Positions 1 to 9,223 of a DNA stretch of 39,763 nucleotides are shown here, piece by piece. The stretch is from an uncultured SAR86 cluster bacterium (GTDB lineage: Bacteria; Pseudomonadota; Gammaproteobacteria; Magnimaribacterales; D2472). Positions within the stretch are counted from its first letter, which is position 1. Each line of letters opens with the position of its first letter. The position numbers and the translations under genes are program-made. The stretch is taken from assembly GCA_902509965.1 (NCBI GenBank), contig CABWZP010000010.1, forward strand, positions 1-39,763, given 5' to 3'. The notes under the pieces were generated by a model, which saw nothing but the letters and a program-made list of their open reading frames with translations, did no database searches and was not told where the DNA came from.

Positions 1-1
1 A

Positions 2-334
2 GAAGCTTTTGAGTCTAAACAGATTAGAGAAGATATTCCTTCATTTAGACCTGGAGATACTGTTGTTGTATCAGTTAAAGTTAAGGAAGGCACGAGAACA
101 AGACTTCAGGCATTTGAAGGTGTTGTAATGGGTGTTAAAAAAGGTGGTATCAATGCATCTTTTGTTGTCAGAAAAATTTCAAGTGGAATAGGTGTTGAGA
201 GAACATTTCAAACTCATAGTCCTATGATTGATTCAATTACCGTTAAAAGAAAAGGTGATGTAAGACAAGCTAAACTGTTCTATCTGAGAGAAAGATCAGG
301 TAGGTCTGCAAGAATCAAAGAAAGACTAGAATAA
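2..334 (+). CDS. rplS: 50S ribosomal protein L19, 5' end missing
   Basis: Large-subunit ribosomal protein at the 30S-50S interface. The frame is open from base 2 and gives 110 residues before the stop. Recognisable L19 stretches are PSFRPGDTV near the start, [20 protein letters not shown] and the C-terminal [16 protein letters not shown]. Compared with the E. coli protein (about 115 residues) only around five N-terminal residues lie outside the window. An internal ATG at 128 is not the start, because conserved L19 sequence precedes it. xerD follows 4 bp downstream, so the two are probably co-transcribed. Confidence 0.97.
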   Translation, partial: EAFESKQIREDIPSFRPGDTVVVSVKVKEGTRTRLQAFEGVVMGVKKGGINASFVVRKISSGIGVERTFQTHSPMIDSITVKRKGDVRQAKLFYLRERSGRSARIKERLE

Positions 335-338
335 TTAA

Positions 339-1241
339 ATGAAAAAATATCATGAAAAGGATTCTGATCTAGTATCCTTTCTTGATTCTATGTTTATTGA
401 AAAGGGTCTATCCAAAAACACGATCAAATCTTACAAAAGTGATATTTTAGATGCTTTTAATTGGTCAATGCTAAATCATAAAGTTACTTTAAAAAAGATT
501 AAAAAATATGAAATCGAGGGTTACATAACATATTTATTTAATAAAAATTATAAAAGTAACACTGTTAATAGAAAAATTTCCTCTTTGAAGGCATTTTTTT
601 TATTCTTATTAAAGAAGGGACAAATTTCTGAAAACCCCTTAAGTGACTTACCTTCTCCAAAACAAGAAAAAAAATTACCAGTATCAATTTCTGAAGATGA
701 TGTAGATCTCCTCTTAAATGCTCCTAAGCAAGATTCATTTATTGGATGCAGAGATAGAGCAATGCTTGAACTCTTGTATGCCACTGGTATGAGAGTTAGT
801 GAGTTAATTAATCTTAAATTTTCTGATGTTGACGTTACAAGATCAATTGTAAAGGTACTTGGAAAAGGCTCTAAAGAAAGATTAATTCCATTTGGAGAAT
901 CAGCTAATGAATTTTTAAGGATATATTTAGAAAATAGATCTAAAAGATCCTTAAGTAAATCAATTCAGTATATTTTTGTAAGCACAAAGGGTTCCAAGAT
1001 AACTCGTGAAGCTTTTTGGCATAGAATTAAGCAATACTCATCAAACATTGATATAGCTATAAGCATCTCACCTCATACACTTAGACATGCATTTGCAACC
1101 CATCTCTTAAATAGGGGGGCTGATCTTAGATCAGTTCAATTACTATTAGGGCATAGTGACTTATCAACTACTCAAATATATACTCACATTGCCAAACAAA
1201 GACTAAGTGATGCTTTAAAGAAGCATCATCCAAGAGGTTAG
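339..1241 (+). CDS. xerD: Tyrosine recombinase XerD
   Basis: Site-specific recombinase that, with XerC, resolves chromosome dimers at dif during division. It is 300 residues, normal for the family. The N-terminal SAM-like core-binding domain covers about residues 8-92 and the catalytic domain about 113-295. The catalytic set is complete: R152 (in ATGMRVSEL), K176 (GKGSKER), H246 and R249 (SPHTLRHAFATHLL), H272 (LLGHSDLSTTQIYTH) and nucleophile Y281. The C-terminal HHPRG and the following dsbC gene favour XerD over XerC. It is a housekeeping recombinase, not a phage integrase: there is no att-like repeat, tRNA target or cargo beside it. Confidence 0.95.
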   Translation: MKKYHEKDSDLVSFLDSMFIEKGLSKNTIKSYKSDILDAFNWSMLNHKVTLKKIKKYEIEGYITYLFNKNYKSNTVNRKISSLKAFFLFLLKKGQISENPLSDLPSPKQEKKLPVSISEDDVDLLLNAPKQDSFIGCRDRAMLELLYATGMRVSELINLKFSDVDVTRSIVKVLGKGSKERLIPFGESANEFLRIYLENRSKRSLSKSIQYIFVSTKGSKITREAFWHRIKQYSSNIDIAISISPHTLRHAFATHLLNRGADLRSVQLLLGHSDLSTTQIYTHIAKQRLSDALKKHHPRG

Positions 1242-1243
1242 TT

Positions 1244-1963
1244 ATGAACAAGTTTCTAAATATAATAATAATTTCTTTATTAAGCATGAATATCTATGCA
1301 TTTGATGGAAAAGATGAAATTATTACAAAGCTCACAACAGTATTGCCGGCGGGGGCTAAGATCATTGATCTCACTATGACTCCTGTTGCTGGCATTTATA
1401 AGCTTGATCTTGAAGAAATGCAGTCAGTTTATGTATCATCTGATGGAGAATTTCTAATAATTGGTGAAATTTTTCAAATTACCAATCAAGGCTTGCTAAA
1501 TGTTACTGAATTAGAAAGAAATGAAGAGAGAAAAAATATTATCTCATCATTAGATAATTCTGAATTAATTTCATTTCCAGCTGAGAATGAACTTTTTTCA
1601 GTAGTTGTTTTTACAGATATTGATTGTGGGTATTGTAGAAAGCTCCATAGTGAAATTAGTGAATATAATAATTTGGGAATCTCTGTAAATTATGCAGCAT
1701 TCCCTAGATCAGGACTTCAATCTGAATCTTATTCAAAAATTGTTGGCGCCTGGTGCTCTGAAGAACCAGCTCAAACTTTGACCGGTTTAAAACAAGGTAG
1801 AGATATGAATTTATCTTATTGTGAGAATAATCCGGTAGAGAAGCATTATGGAATTGGGAGAAAAATTGGTGTTACAGGAACACCAGCAATAATTTCTAGT
1901 TCTGGGCAATTAATACCTGGATATGTGCCTGCAAAAGACTTACTAAGTAGGCTTCAAGGTTAA
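1244..1963 (+). CDS. dsbC: Thiol:disulfide interchange protein DsbC
   Basis: Periplasmic disulfide isomerase that reshuffles wrong disulfides and is kept reduced by DsbD. The 239-residue protein opens with a signal peptide (hydrophobic core at residues 4-18, cleavage likely after IYA at 19). A dimerisation region of about 80 residues follows, then a thioredoxin-fold domain. The active site is C128-G-Y-C131, the CGYC form typical of DsbC. A second cysteine pair at C171 and C193 matches the structural disulfide of the family. The cis-proline loop TGTPA is at 211-215. It starts 2 bp after xerD; the xerD-dsbC pair is widely conserved in Gammaproteobacteria. Confidence 0.94.
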   Translation: MNKFLNIIIISLLSMNIYAFDGKDEIITKLTTVLPAGAKIIDLTMTPVAGIYKLDLEEMQSVYVSSDGEFLIIGEIFQITNQGLLNVTELERNEERKNIISSLDNSELISFPAENELFSVVVFTDIDCGYCRKLHSEISEYNNLGISVNYAAFPRSGLQSESYSKIVGAWCSEEPAQTLTGLKQGRDMNLSYCENNPVEKHYGIGRKIGVTGTPAIISSSGQLIPGYVPAKDLLSRLQG

Positions 1964-1965
1964 AT

Positions 1966-3234
1966 ATGAAAGAAATAAAAGTAGGTATATGTGGTTGGGG
2001 TAATGTCGCAACTGGTCTTTACAAAGCAGTTAATGCTAATAAAAAAATTATAGAAAGAAATACAAACTTAGATATAAAAATAAATTTTATCGGGGCAAGA
2101 AGAGATAACCCAAATTGTGATCCTCAAGGATCATTGGTTTTAAGAGACATTTTTGATGTTGTTAGCCAAGATGTTGATGTTGTTATAGAGCTTATTGGCG
2201 GAGTTGAAACTGCTAGAGAATTAATACTCTCAGCAATAAAAAACAAAAAACATGTAATTACAGCAAATAAAGCTGTAATTTTTAACCACGGTGATGAGCT
2301 CTTTAAAGCAGCAAGAGATAATAATGTGAAGATTTTATTCGAAGCTGCAGTTTGTGCAGGGACTCCAATAATTAAAGTTCTTCAAGAAGAGCTTGCAGGA
2401 AATAATATTTCTAAAATATCTGGAATGCTTAATGGAACAACAAATTTCATTTTAGCAGAAATGGAAAAAGGTGAAGATTTTGAACCTACTCTCAAGACTG
2501 CTCAAGAAAAAGGATATGCTGAGCCAGATCCATCTTTTGATATTGATGGGATAGATGCAGCCCATAAGATAGGAATATTGTCACATATTGCTCATGGCAC
2601 TCCTCTTCCTCCTAAGGATTTTTATATCGAAGGAATTACACAAATAACAGGTGATGATTTTCAACATGCTAAAGAGTTAGGTTATGTAATTAAGCATTTG
2701 GCAGTAGCAAAACAAGATTTTAATAATGTTGAGCTAAGAGCGCATCCAGCCTTTATAAAAAATACCTCAATATTATCCTCTTTGCAGGGAGTAAGAAATG
2801 GTATAGAAATTGATACTGATCTCATAGGTAAAATACATGTTACTGGTTCTGGCGCTGGACAAGAATCGACAGCTTCTGGCTTAATTTCAGACATTATTCA
2901 TCTAGCAGGGTCTAATAAAGATCATGCAGAAGAGGTTTCTAAAAGCTCTAATGAGATTGAGATAGCTGAATTTAGTCAAATATCCTTTCAACATTATTTC
3001 TATTTAGAAGTTGATGATAATCCAGGTGTCATGGCATTAATTACTTCATTAATGGCCAGTCACAATATAGGAATTGAGACAATAATCCAAAAGGATGAAT
3101 TGTCTGATAATCTAGTTCCGGTATTTTTCATAACAGATTTATGTGAGGAATTAAAAGCTCAAGAAATCTTAAATAAATTTAAAAATACAGACGTCATAAA
3201 AAAAGTTAAAAGAATTAGAGTTGAAGCAGATTAA
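1966..3234 (+). CDS. hom: Homoserine dehydrogenase
   Basis: NAD(P)-dependent reduction of aspartate semialdehyde to homoserine, the branch point to threonine and methionine. This is the monofunctional 422-residue form without an aspartokinase domain. The nucleotide-binding loop GICGWGNVA lies at residues 7-15. The family motifs ANKAV and LNGTTNFIL are present in the catalytic part. A C-terminal ACT domain (from about residue 345, YLEVDDNPGVMALI) suggests feedback control by an amino acid, usually threonine. It is 2 bp after dsbC, and its stop overlaps the thrC start by one base, so translation of hom and thrC is probably coupled. Confidence 0.95.
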   Translation: MKEIKVGICGWGNVATGLYKAVNANKKIIERNTNLDIKINFIGARRDNPNCDPQGSLVLRDIFDVVSQDVDVVIELIGGVETARELILSAIKNKKHVITANKAVIFNHGDELFKAARDNNVKILFEAAVCAGTPIIKVLQEELAGNNISKISGMLNGTTNFILAEMEKGEDFEPTLKTAQEKGYAEPDPSFDIDGIDAAHKIGILSHIAHGTPLPPKDFYIEGITQITGDDFQHAKELGYVIKHLAVAKQDFNNVELRAHPAFIKNTSILSSLQGVRNGIEIDTDLIGKIHVTGSGAGQESTASGLISDIIHLAGSNKDHAEEVSKSSNEIEIAEFSQISFQHYFYLEVDDNPGVMALITSLMASHNIGIETIIQKDELSDNLVPVFFITDLCEELKAQEILNKFKNTDVIKKVKRIRVEAD

Positions 3235-4619
3235 TGTTATTTCACAGCACAAGAGGTGGAGATAAAAATAGAACTTTTGAAGATATTCTAATGCAAGGAT
3301 TAGCTTCGGATGGTGGCTTATTTATGCCAGATTTTTGGCCTCAAGTTGATCTTGAATCATTGGCAAATAAATCATCATTTATAGATATTGCAAAAGAAAT
3401 AGTTCCTTTATTCACATCTTCTTCATTTGATGATGAAGTTGTTTTAAGTATTTTAGATAATACCTGGCACGATTTTGCTTATGAAGATATTGCACCACTT
3501 AAACATCTTGATAGTGACATGGCAGTTCTTGAACTTTTTCATGGACCAACAGCGGCTTTTAAAGATTTTGGACTTCAATTAGCTGCAGCATTTTTCAATG
3601 AAGTGCTAACTAAAAATAATAAAACAGCTGTTGTTTTAGGAGCAACTTCAGGTGATACAGGTTCAGCAGCAATAGATGCATGTAAGAAATTTAAATCAAT
3701 TAAGACTTTTATATTAATACCTGACGGTAATATGTCTGAAATACAAAGAAGACAAATGACTACAATTCATGAAGACAATGTTTTTACTTTGCGTATAAGC
3801 GGAACTTTTGATGACTGTCAGGATATTGTAAAAGAGGCTTTTCAAGACAGATCTTTTTTGAATGATGATCAGTATCTCTTAGCAGTAAATTCGATTAACT
3901 GGGTCAGAATAATTGGTCAAATTTGTTATTATTTTTATGCTTCGTGTAAATATACAAATTTTAATAAAGATATAAATTTTTCAGTACCTACTGGAAATTT
4001 TGGTAATGTATTTGCATGTTATGCAGCCCATAAAATGGGGCTACCTTTAAATAAAATAGTAGTATCGGTAAATGAAAATGATATCTTAAATAGATTTTTT
4101 ACAAACAACGATTACTCAAAGCAAAAAGTAAATGAGACTGTATCTCCAAGTATGGATATAAGTGTTGCTAGTAATTTTGAAAGGCTAATATATGACTTTT
4201 ATTGTGACAGAGATAGCGATCTTTGTAAGAATTTCTATTCAACATTTCCTGCTAAATCCATTAATTTACCTGCTAGTATGTGGGAAAAATCAGAGGACTT
4301 ATTTTTAAGCTATGCAGTAGATAATTCTAAAACTATTGAAGCCATTCAGAATGTATATAAATCTCATAATTACCTTATTGATCCCCACACAGCAGTAGCT
4401 TTAGTTTCAGTTAACAAGCTAAATATGAATAAAGAGTATCCAACTTTAATATTATCTACAGCTCATCCCGCTAAATTTCCTAATTCTATTCAAGAAGCTG
4501 GTATATCAATTAAAGAAATGCCTAAAAGATTAAGTGATGTTTATGATAAAGAAGAAATATCCTATGAATTTTTAGCAGATAAAAATGCTATTTTTAATTT
4601 TATAGCTTCTAATAATTAA
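3234..4619 (+). CDS. thrC: Threonine synthase
   Basis: PLP enzyme converting O-phosphohomoserine to threonine, the last step after Hom. It is 461 residues, the long (E. coli/yeast-like) class. The N-terminal STRGG matches the family, and the PLP lysine is K110 in the segment FHGPTAAFKDFG. The phosphate-binding loop GATSGDTGSAA follows. The start ATG shares its A with the last base of the hom TAA stop. thrB (homoserine kinase) is not in this window, so the phosphorylation step must be encoded elsewhere. Confidence 0.95.
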   Translation: MLFHSTRGGDKNRTFEDILMQGLASDGGLFMPDFWPQVDLESLANKSSFIDIAKEIVPLFTSSSFDDEVVLSILDNTWHDFAYEDIAPLKHLDSDMAVLELFHGPTAAFKDFGLQLAAAFFNEVLTKNNKTAVVLGATSGDTGSAAIDACKKFKSIKTFILIPDGNMSEIQRRQMTTIHEDNVFTLRISGTFDDCQDIVKEAFQDRSFLNDDQYLLAVNSINWVRIIGQICYYFYASCKYTNFNKDINFSVPTGNFGNVFACYAAHKMGLPLNKIVVSVNENDILNRFFTNNDYSKQKVNETVSPSMDISVASNFERLIYDFYCDRDSDLCKNFYSTFPAKSINLPASMWEKSEDLFLSYAVDNSKTIEAIQNVYKSHNYLIDPHTAVALVSVNKLNMNKEYPTLILSTAHPAKFPNSIQEAGISIKEMPKRLSDVYDKEEISYEFLADKNAIFNFIASNN

Positions 4620-4621
4620 TT

Positions 4622-5719
4622 ATGGATTCCTCAGAACTTAAAAGTATTTTATTGGATCTTCAGTCAAGAATTGTAGAAATAAGAAATGGTATTTTTGATG
4701 TCTCATCCAAAGAAAAGAGACTTAATGAAATTTCAGATCAGCTTTCAAAAGAAGAGGTTTGGAGCAATCTAGATTTATCTCAAAAACTTAGCAAGGAAAA
4801 GGTTTCAATTGAAAAATCATTAACCTTTTTTCAATCAACTGAAATGCAGGTTAGTGACAATCTATCATTGCTTGAAATGGCTTTAGAAGAATCAGATCTC
4901 GAAACAATAAAAGAAATAGCAATTGATATATCAATACTTCAAAAAAGTGTCGAAGATCTAGAGTTTAGTAGAATGTTCACAAACAAAATGGATCCAAATA
5001 ATGCTTATATTGATATTCAATCAGGCTCAGGCGGAACTGAGGCTCAGGATTGGGCCGAAATGCTACTTAGAATGTATACCAAATGGGCTGAAAGCAGAGA
5101 ATTTACTGTTCAAGTTACAGATCTTTCTCCAGGAGATGTCGCAGGAATAAAATCAGCTTCTCTTTTAGTTGAAGGTGAGTATGCTTATGGTTGGTTAAGA
5201 ACAGAAACAGGCGTTCATAGATTAGTTAGAAAATCTCCATTTGATTCTGGCAATAGAAGACATACATCATTTGCATCAGTATTCATTTCTCCAGAAATAG
5301 ATGAATCTATCGAGATTGAACTTAATAATTCAGATGTTCGAATTGATACCTATAGAGCTTCTGGAGCAGGAGGACAACACGTTAACAAAACTGACTCTGC
5401 AGTAAGATTAACTCACGAACCTACTGGCATTGTTGCTCAATGTCAAAGTGATAGATCTCAACATAAAAATAAAGAAAATGCTTTTAAACAACTAAAATCT
5501 AAGCTTTACGAGTTAGAATTACAAAAACAAAAAGATGAACAACAGGTATTAGAGGACAGCAAGTCTGATATTGGATGGGGTAATCAGATTAGGTCTTATG
5601 TATTGGACCAATCAAGGATAAAAGATCTCAGAACTAATTTAGAATCAGGCAATACAACCGCAATACTAAATGGCGATCTTGATGATTTTATGAAAACAAG
5701 CCTTAAGGAAGGGGTATAA
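4622..5719 (+). CDS. prfB: Peptide chain release factor 2, no programmed frameshift
   Basis: Class I release factor that ends translation at UGA and UAA. It has 365 residues in one uninterrupted frame. The stop-codon tripeptide S205-P206-F207 and the catalytic G250-G251-Q252 fall at the same numbers as in E. coli RF2. Residue 246 is alanine, the form found in most RF2 proteins rather than the threonine of E. coli K-12. Most prfB genes need a +1 shift at CTT-TGA-C after codon 25. Here codons 25-26 read TTT-GAT, so the in-frame stop is gone. It starts 2 bp after thrC and abuts lysS, the usual prfB partner. Confidence 0.97.
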   Translation: MDSSELKSILLDLQSRIVEIRNGIFDVSSKEKRLNEISDQLSKEEVWSNLDLSQKLSKEKVSIEKSLTFFQSTEMQVSDNLSLLEMALEESDLETIKEIAIDISILQKSVEDLEFSRMFTNKMDPNNAYIDIQSGSGGTEAQDWAEMLLRMYTKWAESREFTVQVTDLSPGDVAGIKSASLLVEGEYAYGWLRTETGVHRLVRKSPFDSGNRRHTSFASVFISPEIDESIEIELNNSDVRIDTYRASGAGGQHVNKTDSAVRLTHEPTGIVAQCQSDRSQHKNKENAFKQLKSKLYELELQKQKDEQQVLEDSKSDIGWGNQIRSYVLDQSRIKDLRTNLESGNTTAILNGDLDDFMKTSLKEGV

Positions 5720-7153
5720 ATGTCAGAAGAAAATATTGGTGGCGAAGAAGGCATCATTGAAGAAAGAAGAAAAAAACTTGAACTTCTAAGAGAGAAGAAT
5801 CAAGCCTATCTAAATGATTTCTTTAAAGATCACTATGCTGCAAATTTATCATATGAGTATGCTTCACTAAGTAAAGAAGACCTAGAAGAAAAAAATATAA
5901 CTGATATTTCTGTTGCGGGTAGAGTCGTTCTTAAAAGAGTAATGGGTAATGCAAGCTTTGCGACCATAAGAGACTCTAGTGGAGATATTCAAATATACGT
6001 TAGTAAAAATACAGTTGATCAAGATATTTATGAAGATTTTAAGACATGGGATTTAGGAGATATTATTGGAGTTGAGGGCAAGTTATTTAAAACAAGAACT
6101 GATGAATTAACAATTGAAGCCTCCAAAGTTATTTTGTTAACCAAGTCCATCAGACCAATGCCAGATAAGTTTAAAGGCTTAGCTGACATAGAAACAAGAT
6201 ATAGACAAAGATACTTAGATCTAATGAGTAATGAAGAGTCGAAAAAAGTATTTATAGATAGAACCAAGGTGGTTGAGTCCATGAGAAGCTCATTAAAAGA
6301 TAGAGACTTTATAGAAGTAGAAACTCCGATGATGCATCCTATTCCGGGTGGAGCTGTAGCTAGACCATTTATAACTAATCATAATGCTTTAGATAGAGAT
6401 TTATATTTAAGAATAGCCCCAGAGCTATATCTAAAAAGACTTTTAGTTGGTGGTTTTGAGAGAGTTTTTGAAATAAATAGAAGTTTTAGAAACGAGGGGC
6501 TTTCAACCAAACATAATCCAGAATTTACAATGCTTGAATACTATGAGGCATATACATCTTTAGATAGGACTATATCGTTTACAGAAGACATGATCAAAAA
6601 AGCGGCTGAAGAAGTTAATAAATCCTTGCAACTCCAGTGGGGTGAAGATTCTATTGATCTCTCAAGCTTTAGAAAAGCAAATCTCTCTGATCTTGTTTTA
6701 GAAGAAAATTCAGAGTTAACAGAAAAGAGCCTGCAAGAAATGGGTGGGAAAAATCTTCTAGAGCTTTTTGAAGAAACAGTAGAAGCTAAGCTTATACAGC
6801 CAACTTTTGTAATAGGATACCCCGTAGAAGTTTCACCTTTATCAAGAAGAAATAATGATAATCCTGAGATAGCAGACAGATTTGAGCTATTTATAGGTGG
6901 TAAAGAAATAGCTAATGGTTTTTGTGAGCTAAATGATCCAGATGACCAAGCTGAACGTTTTAAAGATCAAGTTAAAGCAAAGGATGCTGGTGATAAAGAA
7001 GCTATGGCTTATGATGAAGATTACGTTATAGCATTGGAGCATGGCATGCCTCCAGCTGTTGGTGTTGGTATAGGCATAGATAGATTAGTTATGCTCATAA
7101 CTAATCAAACATCTATTCGTGATGTTCTATTATTCCCTCAAATGAAGTCTTAA
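5720..7153 (+). CDS. lysS: Lysyl-tRNA synthetase, class II
   Basis: Charges tRNA-Lys with lysine in the cytoplasm. The 477-residue protein has an N-terminal OB-fold anticodon-binding domain (about residues 62-140, ISVAGRVVLKRVMGNASFA) and a class II catalytic domain. Motif 2 is around 250-270 (EINRSFRNEGLSTKHNPEFT) and motif 3 is near the C-terminus (GVGIGIDRLVML). Its ATG directly follows the prfB TAA with no gap. The next gene is convergent and only 6 bp away, leaving no room for a hairpin terminator. Confidence 0.97.
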   Translation: MSEENIGGEEGIIEERRKKLELLREKNQAYLNDFFKDHYAANLSYEYASLSKEDLEEKNITDISVAGRVVLKRVMGNASFATIRDSSGDIQIYVSKNTVDQDIYEDFKTWDLGDIIGVEGKLFKTRTDELTIEASKVILLTKSIRPMPDKFKGLADIETRYRQRYLDLMSNEESKKVFIDRTKVVESMRSSLKDRDFIEVETPMMHPIPGGAVARPFITNHNALDRDLYLRIAPELYLKRLLVGGFERVFEINRSFRNEGLSTKHNPEFTMLEYYEAYTSLDRTISFTEDMIKKAAEEVNKSLQLQWGEDSIDLSSFRKANLSDLVLEENSELTEKSLQEMGGKNLLELFEETVEAKLIQPTFVIGYPVEVSPLSRRNNDNPEIADRFELFIGGKEIANGFCELNDPDDQAERFKDQVKAKDAGDKEAMAYDEDYVIALEHGMPPAVGVGIGIDRLVMLITNQTSIRDVLLFPQMKS

Positions 7154-7159
7154 TAGCTA

Positions 7160-7618
7160 CTACCACCTAAACTTATTAAAATTCTCTGGATTAGCCCAAC
7201 CTTTAGAATTATTCCAATCTCTTTTGTTATTATAAGTCTTTAGATTATAAGCAAAGAAAATTAAATCTTTATTTTCAAATTCTTTCTGAAAACCTAACTT
7301 CAATAGATCCGAATCAGTTATAAATTTATCTTTATGAGATTTAAAAATAATAATTTTTTGACTAAGAAGGTTTTTAATTATCCCAATGTCTGAAACATTA
7401 AATTCAACATCTTCACAAACAACATAAAGATCACTCTGTATATTTAGATTATTATCAATTTGGGGAAGTATAAAAAGCTGATCTAGATTCTTTTTTTCAA
7501 GAAATTTTACTAATTCAGACGAATCAGTAGCTGAAATTAAGCTAATGGATTTACAAGTTTCATCTTCAATAACATCAGATAGAAAACTTTGTATTATTTT
7601 ATTTTGCGCACTGATCAC
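7160..7618 (-). CDS. Hypothetical protein, DUF6231-like
   Basis: A 152-residue soluble protein of unknown function, with no signal peptide or membrane segment. The N-terminal half alternates hydrophobic strands and helices like a Rossmann-type fold. The C-terminus is rich in W, N and F (DWNNSKGWANPENFNKFRW). It resembles, from memory, the C-terminal signature of the gammaproteobacterial DUF6231 family; this needs a profile search. The start is GTG and overlaps the mdh TGA stop by four bases (GTGA), so it is probably translationally coupled to mdh. Confidence is high that it is a gene, low for the family. Confidence 0.72.
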   Translation of the reverse strand: MISAQNKIIQSFLSDVIEDETCKSISLISATDSSELVKFLEKKNLDQLFILPQIDNNLNIQSDLYVVCEDVEFNVSDIGIIKNLLSQKIIIFKSHKDKFITDSDLLKLGFQKEFENKDLIFFAYNLKTYNNKRDWNNSKGWANPENFNKFRW

Positions 7619-8610
7619 AAAAGATGTTTTACAGCCTCTCTCTCAGATTCAAGCTCATCAATAGATATAGCAAATTTTGTTTTAGCAAATTCAGATAGAG
7701 TCATATCTCTTATAATTTCAACACTTCCATCTGCCATCGTCATTAAAGGATAGCCGCAAATTAAGCCTTCTGGAACCCCATAAGCACCATCACTTGCTAT
7801 AGCTGCACTAAAGCAATCCCCAGCTTCTGTAGGAGTCTCACAAGCAATTATTGTATCTAACGCAGCTTTTGCTGCAGAGGTGGCTGAGGAGGCTCCTCTT
7901 GCGTCAATAACTGCTTTACCCCTTTGCTGAACACTTGGTAAAAAATCATTTTCAACCCAATTCATATCATTAATAATTGAACCAACTGAATTATTATTTA
8001 CAAGAGCGTTTTCAACATCAGGATACATAGTAGGGCTATGATTTCCCCAAATAATCATTTTCTTAACATCAGCTATAGGGCAGCTAACTTTTTTAGAAAT
8101 TACTGATTTTGCTCGACTCGAATCTAGCATTGTCATTGCCATCCATAATTGCGTATCAACTCCAGATGAATTTTTACCTATAAGAGCATTTGTATTTGCT
8201 GGGTTACCTACAACCAATATTTTAGCATCGGCTTTTCCATATTTTCCCACGGCCTCTCCTTGGGAAACAAAAATACCTCCATTAATTTTTAGTAGATCAG
8301 ATCTTTCTTCTATTTTTTTACCTTCATAAACAATTCCTCTAGGAATACTACCTACTAATAAAAACCAGTCAGCATCTTTTGCAGCTTCAGGGAAATTATC
8401 TGTGTAGGTAACATCTCCCATATGAGGAAAGGATGAATCCTCTAACTCCATAACTACACCTTCAAGTTTGCTCACAACTTGCGGAATTTCAACTAAAACT
8501 AAATCAACAATCTTGTTACCAAATGTTTTGCCATCAAGTAGTCTGGGTATAAGTGAATATGCTATTTGACCTGCAGCACCTGTAACAACAACTTTTACTC
8601 TTGAGCTCAT
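7615..8610 (-). CDS. mdh: Malate dehydrogenase, type 2
   Basis: NAD-dependent interconversion of malate and oxaloacetate in the TCA cycle. It is 331 residues. The NAD-binding loop GAAGQIAYSL (11-20) is that of the MDH type 2 group related to cytosolic MDHs, not the E. coli type. Substrate/catalytic residues visible are R91 in GSIPRG, the D163/R166 pair in LDSSRA, and catalytic H191 in IIWGNHSP. A few extra residues lie in the active-site loop after R91 (GIVYEGKKIEE) compared with the usual form. The start has a strong ribosome binding site (AAGGA, about 8 nt upstream). It sits downstream of the alkB-like gene. Confidence 0.93.
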   Translation of the reverse strand: MSSRVKVVVTGAAGQIAYSLIPRLLDGKTFGNKIVDLVLVEIPQVVSKLEGVVMELEDSSFPHMGDVTYTDNFPEAAKDADWFLLVGSIPRGIVYEGKKIEERSDLLKINGGIFVSQGEAVGKYGKADAKILVVGNPANTNALIGKNSSGVDTQLWMAMTMLDSSRAKSVISKKVSCPIADVKKMIIWGNHSPTMYPDVENALVNNNSVGSIINDMNWVENDFLPSVQQRGKAVIDARGASSATSAAKAALDTIIACETPTEAGDCFSAAIASDGAYGVPEGLICGYPLMTMADGSVEIIRDMTLSEFAKTKFAISIDELESEREAVKHLL

Positions 8611-8635
8611 TTTTTTTCCTTAATTTGCAAATTAT

Positions 8636-9223
8636 TTATGCGGTAATTATAGTCCTAAATGTTAGATTTAAACGGGGCTTCATTAATTTTTTTGATTTTT
8701 TTATGCAATGTTTCCAGTATTTTTGTGTTTCACCATCCATAACTATTACAGAGCCATGTGATTGATCTATTGCAAATGATATATCTTGATTTTTGTGTTT
8801 AAAGTGAAGGGGTCTTTCTTGACCAAAGGATACCGAAGCGATTGCAGAATCTTTATCTAACATAGATTCATCATCAGAATGCCACCCCATACTATCCGAG
8901 CCATCTCTATAATAGTTGGCTAAAACTGAATTATATTTTTGCGATGTAATAAATTCGATACTACTTTTTATTTCTAGTAGAGTTGGATGCCAATTATTTC
9001 TTTCAAGCATTTTGCCAGAGTATTTATAATTACATCCCTCATCTGCATACCAGCATTGGAGTCTAGGTATTTTTATATTTTTTCCAAATAGTTTAATTTC
9101 TCCTTCAAGCCAATTTAATTCATTTAATGAAGATTCGAACCATCTATCAGCTTGATCTTTTGAAAAAGAATTATCAAAGTTTTTTATAGACAGGTTAGGG
9201 TGTTTAAATATATTTTTTTGCAT
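8636..9223 (-). CDS. AlkB-family 2-oxoglutarate/Fe(II) dioxygenase
   Basis: Predicted oxidative demethylase of alkylated nucleic-acid bases (1-methyladenine, 3-methylcytosine), closer in sequence feel to the ALKBH2/3-type bacterial homologues than to E. coli AlkB. With the ATG at 9223 it is 195 residues. The iron ligands are H115 and D117 (GWHSDD) and H172. The 2-oxoglutarate-binding arginines are R184 and R190 (RLNLTFR). The NYYRDG segment before the HxD motif is characteristic. The frame is open back to a TTG at 9250, but that codon has no ribosome binding site and would leave only 11 bp to the divergent gene, so the ATG is preferred. Confidence 0.88.
   Translation of the reverse strand: MQKNIFKHPNLSIKNFDNSFSKDQADRWFESSLNELNWLEGEIKLFGKNIKIPRLQCWYADEGCNYKYSGKMLERNNWHPTLLEIKSSIEFITSQKYNSVLANYYRDGSDSMGWHSDDESMLDKDSAIASVSFGQERPLHFKHKNQDISFAIDQSHGSVIVMDGETQKYWKHCIKKSKKLMKPRLNLTFRTIITA

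Noticed and set aside
339-1241. Tyrosine recombinase that might mark an integrated element
   Set aside because: It is XerD by motifs, C-terminus and the adjacent dsbC; no direct repeats, att site or cargo genes are near.
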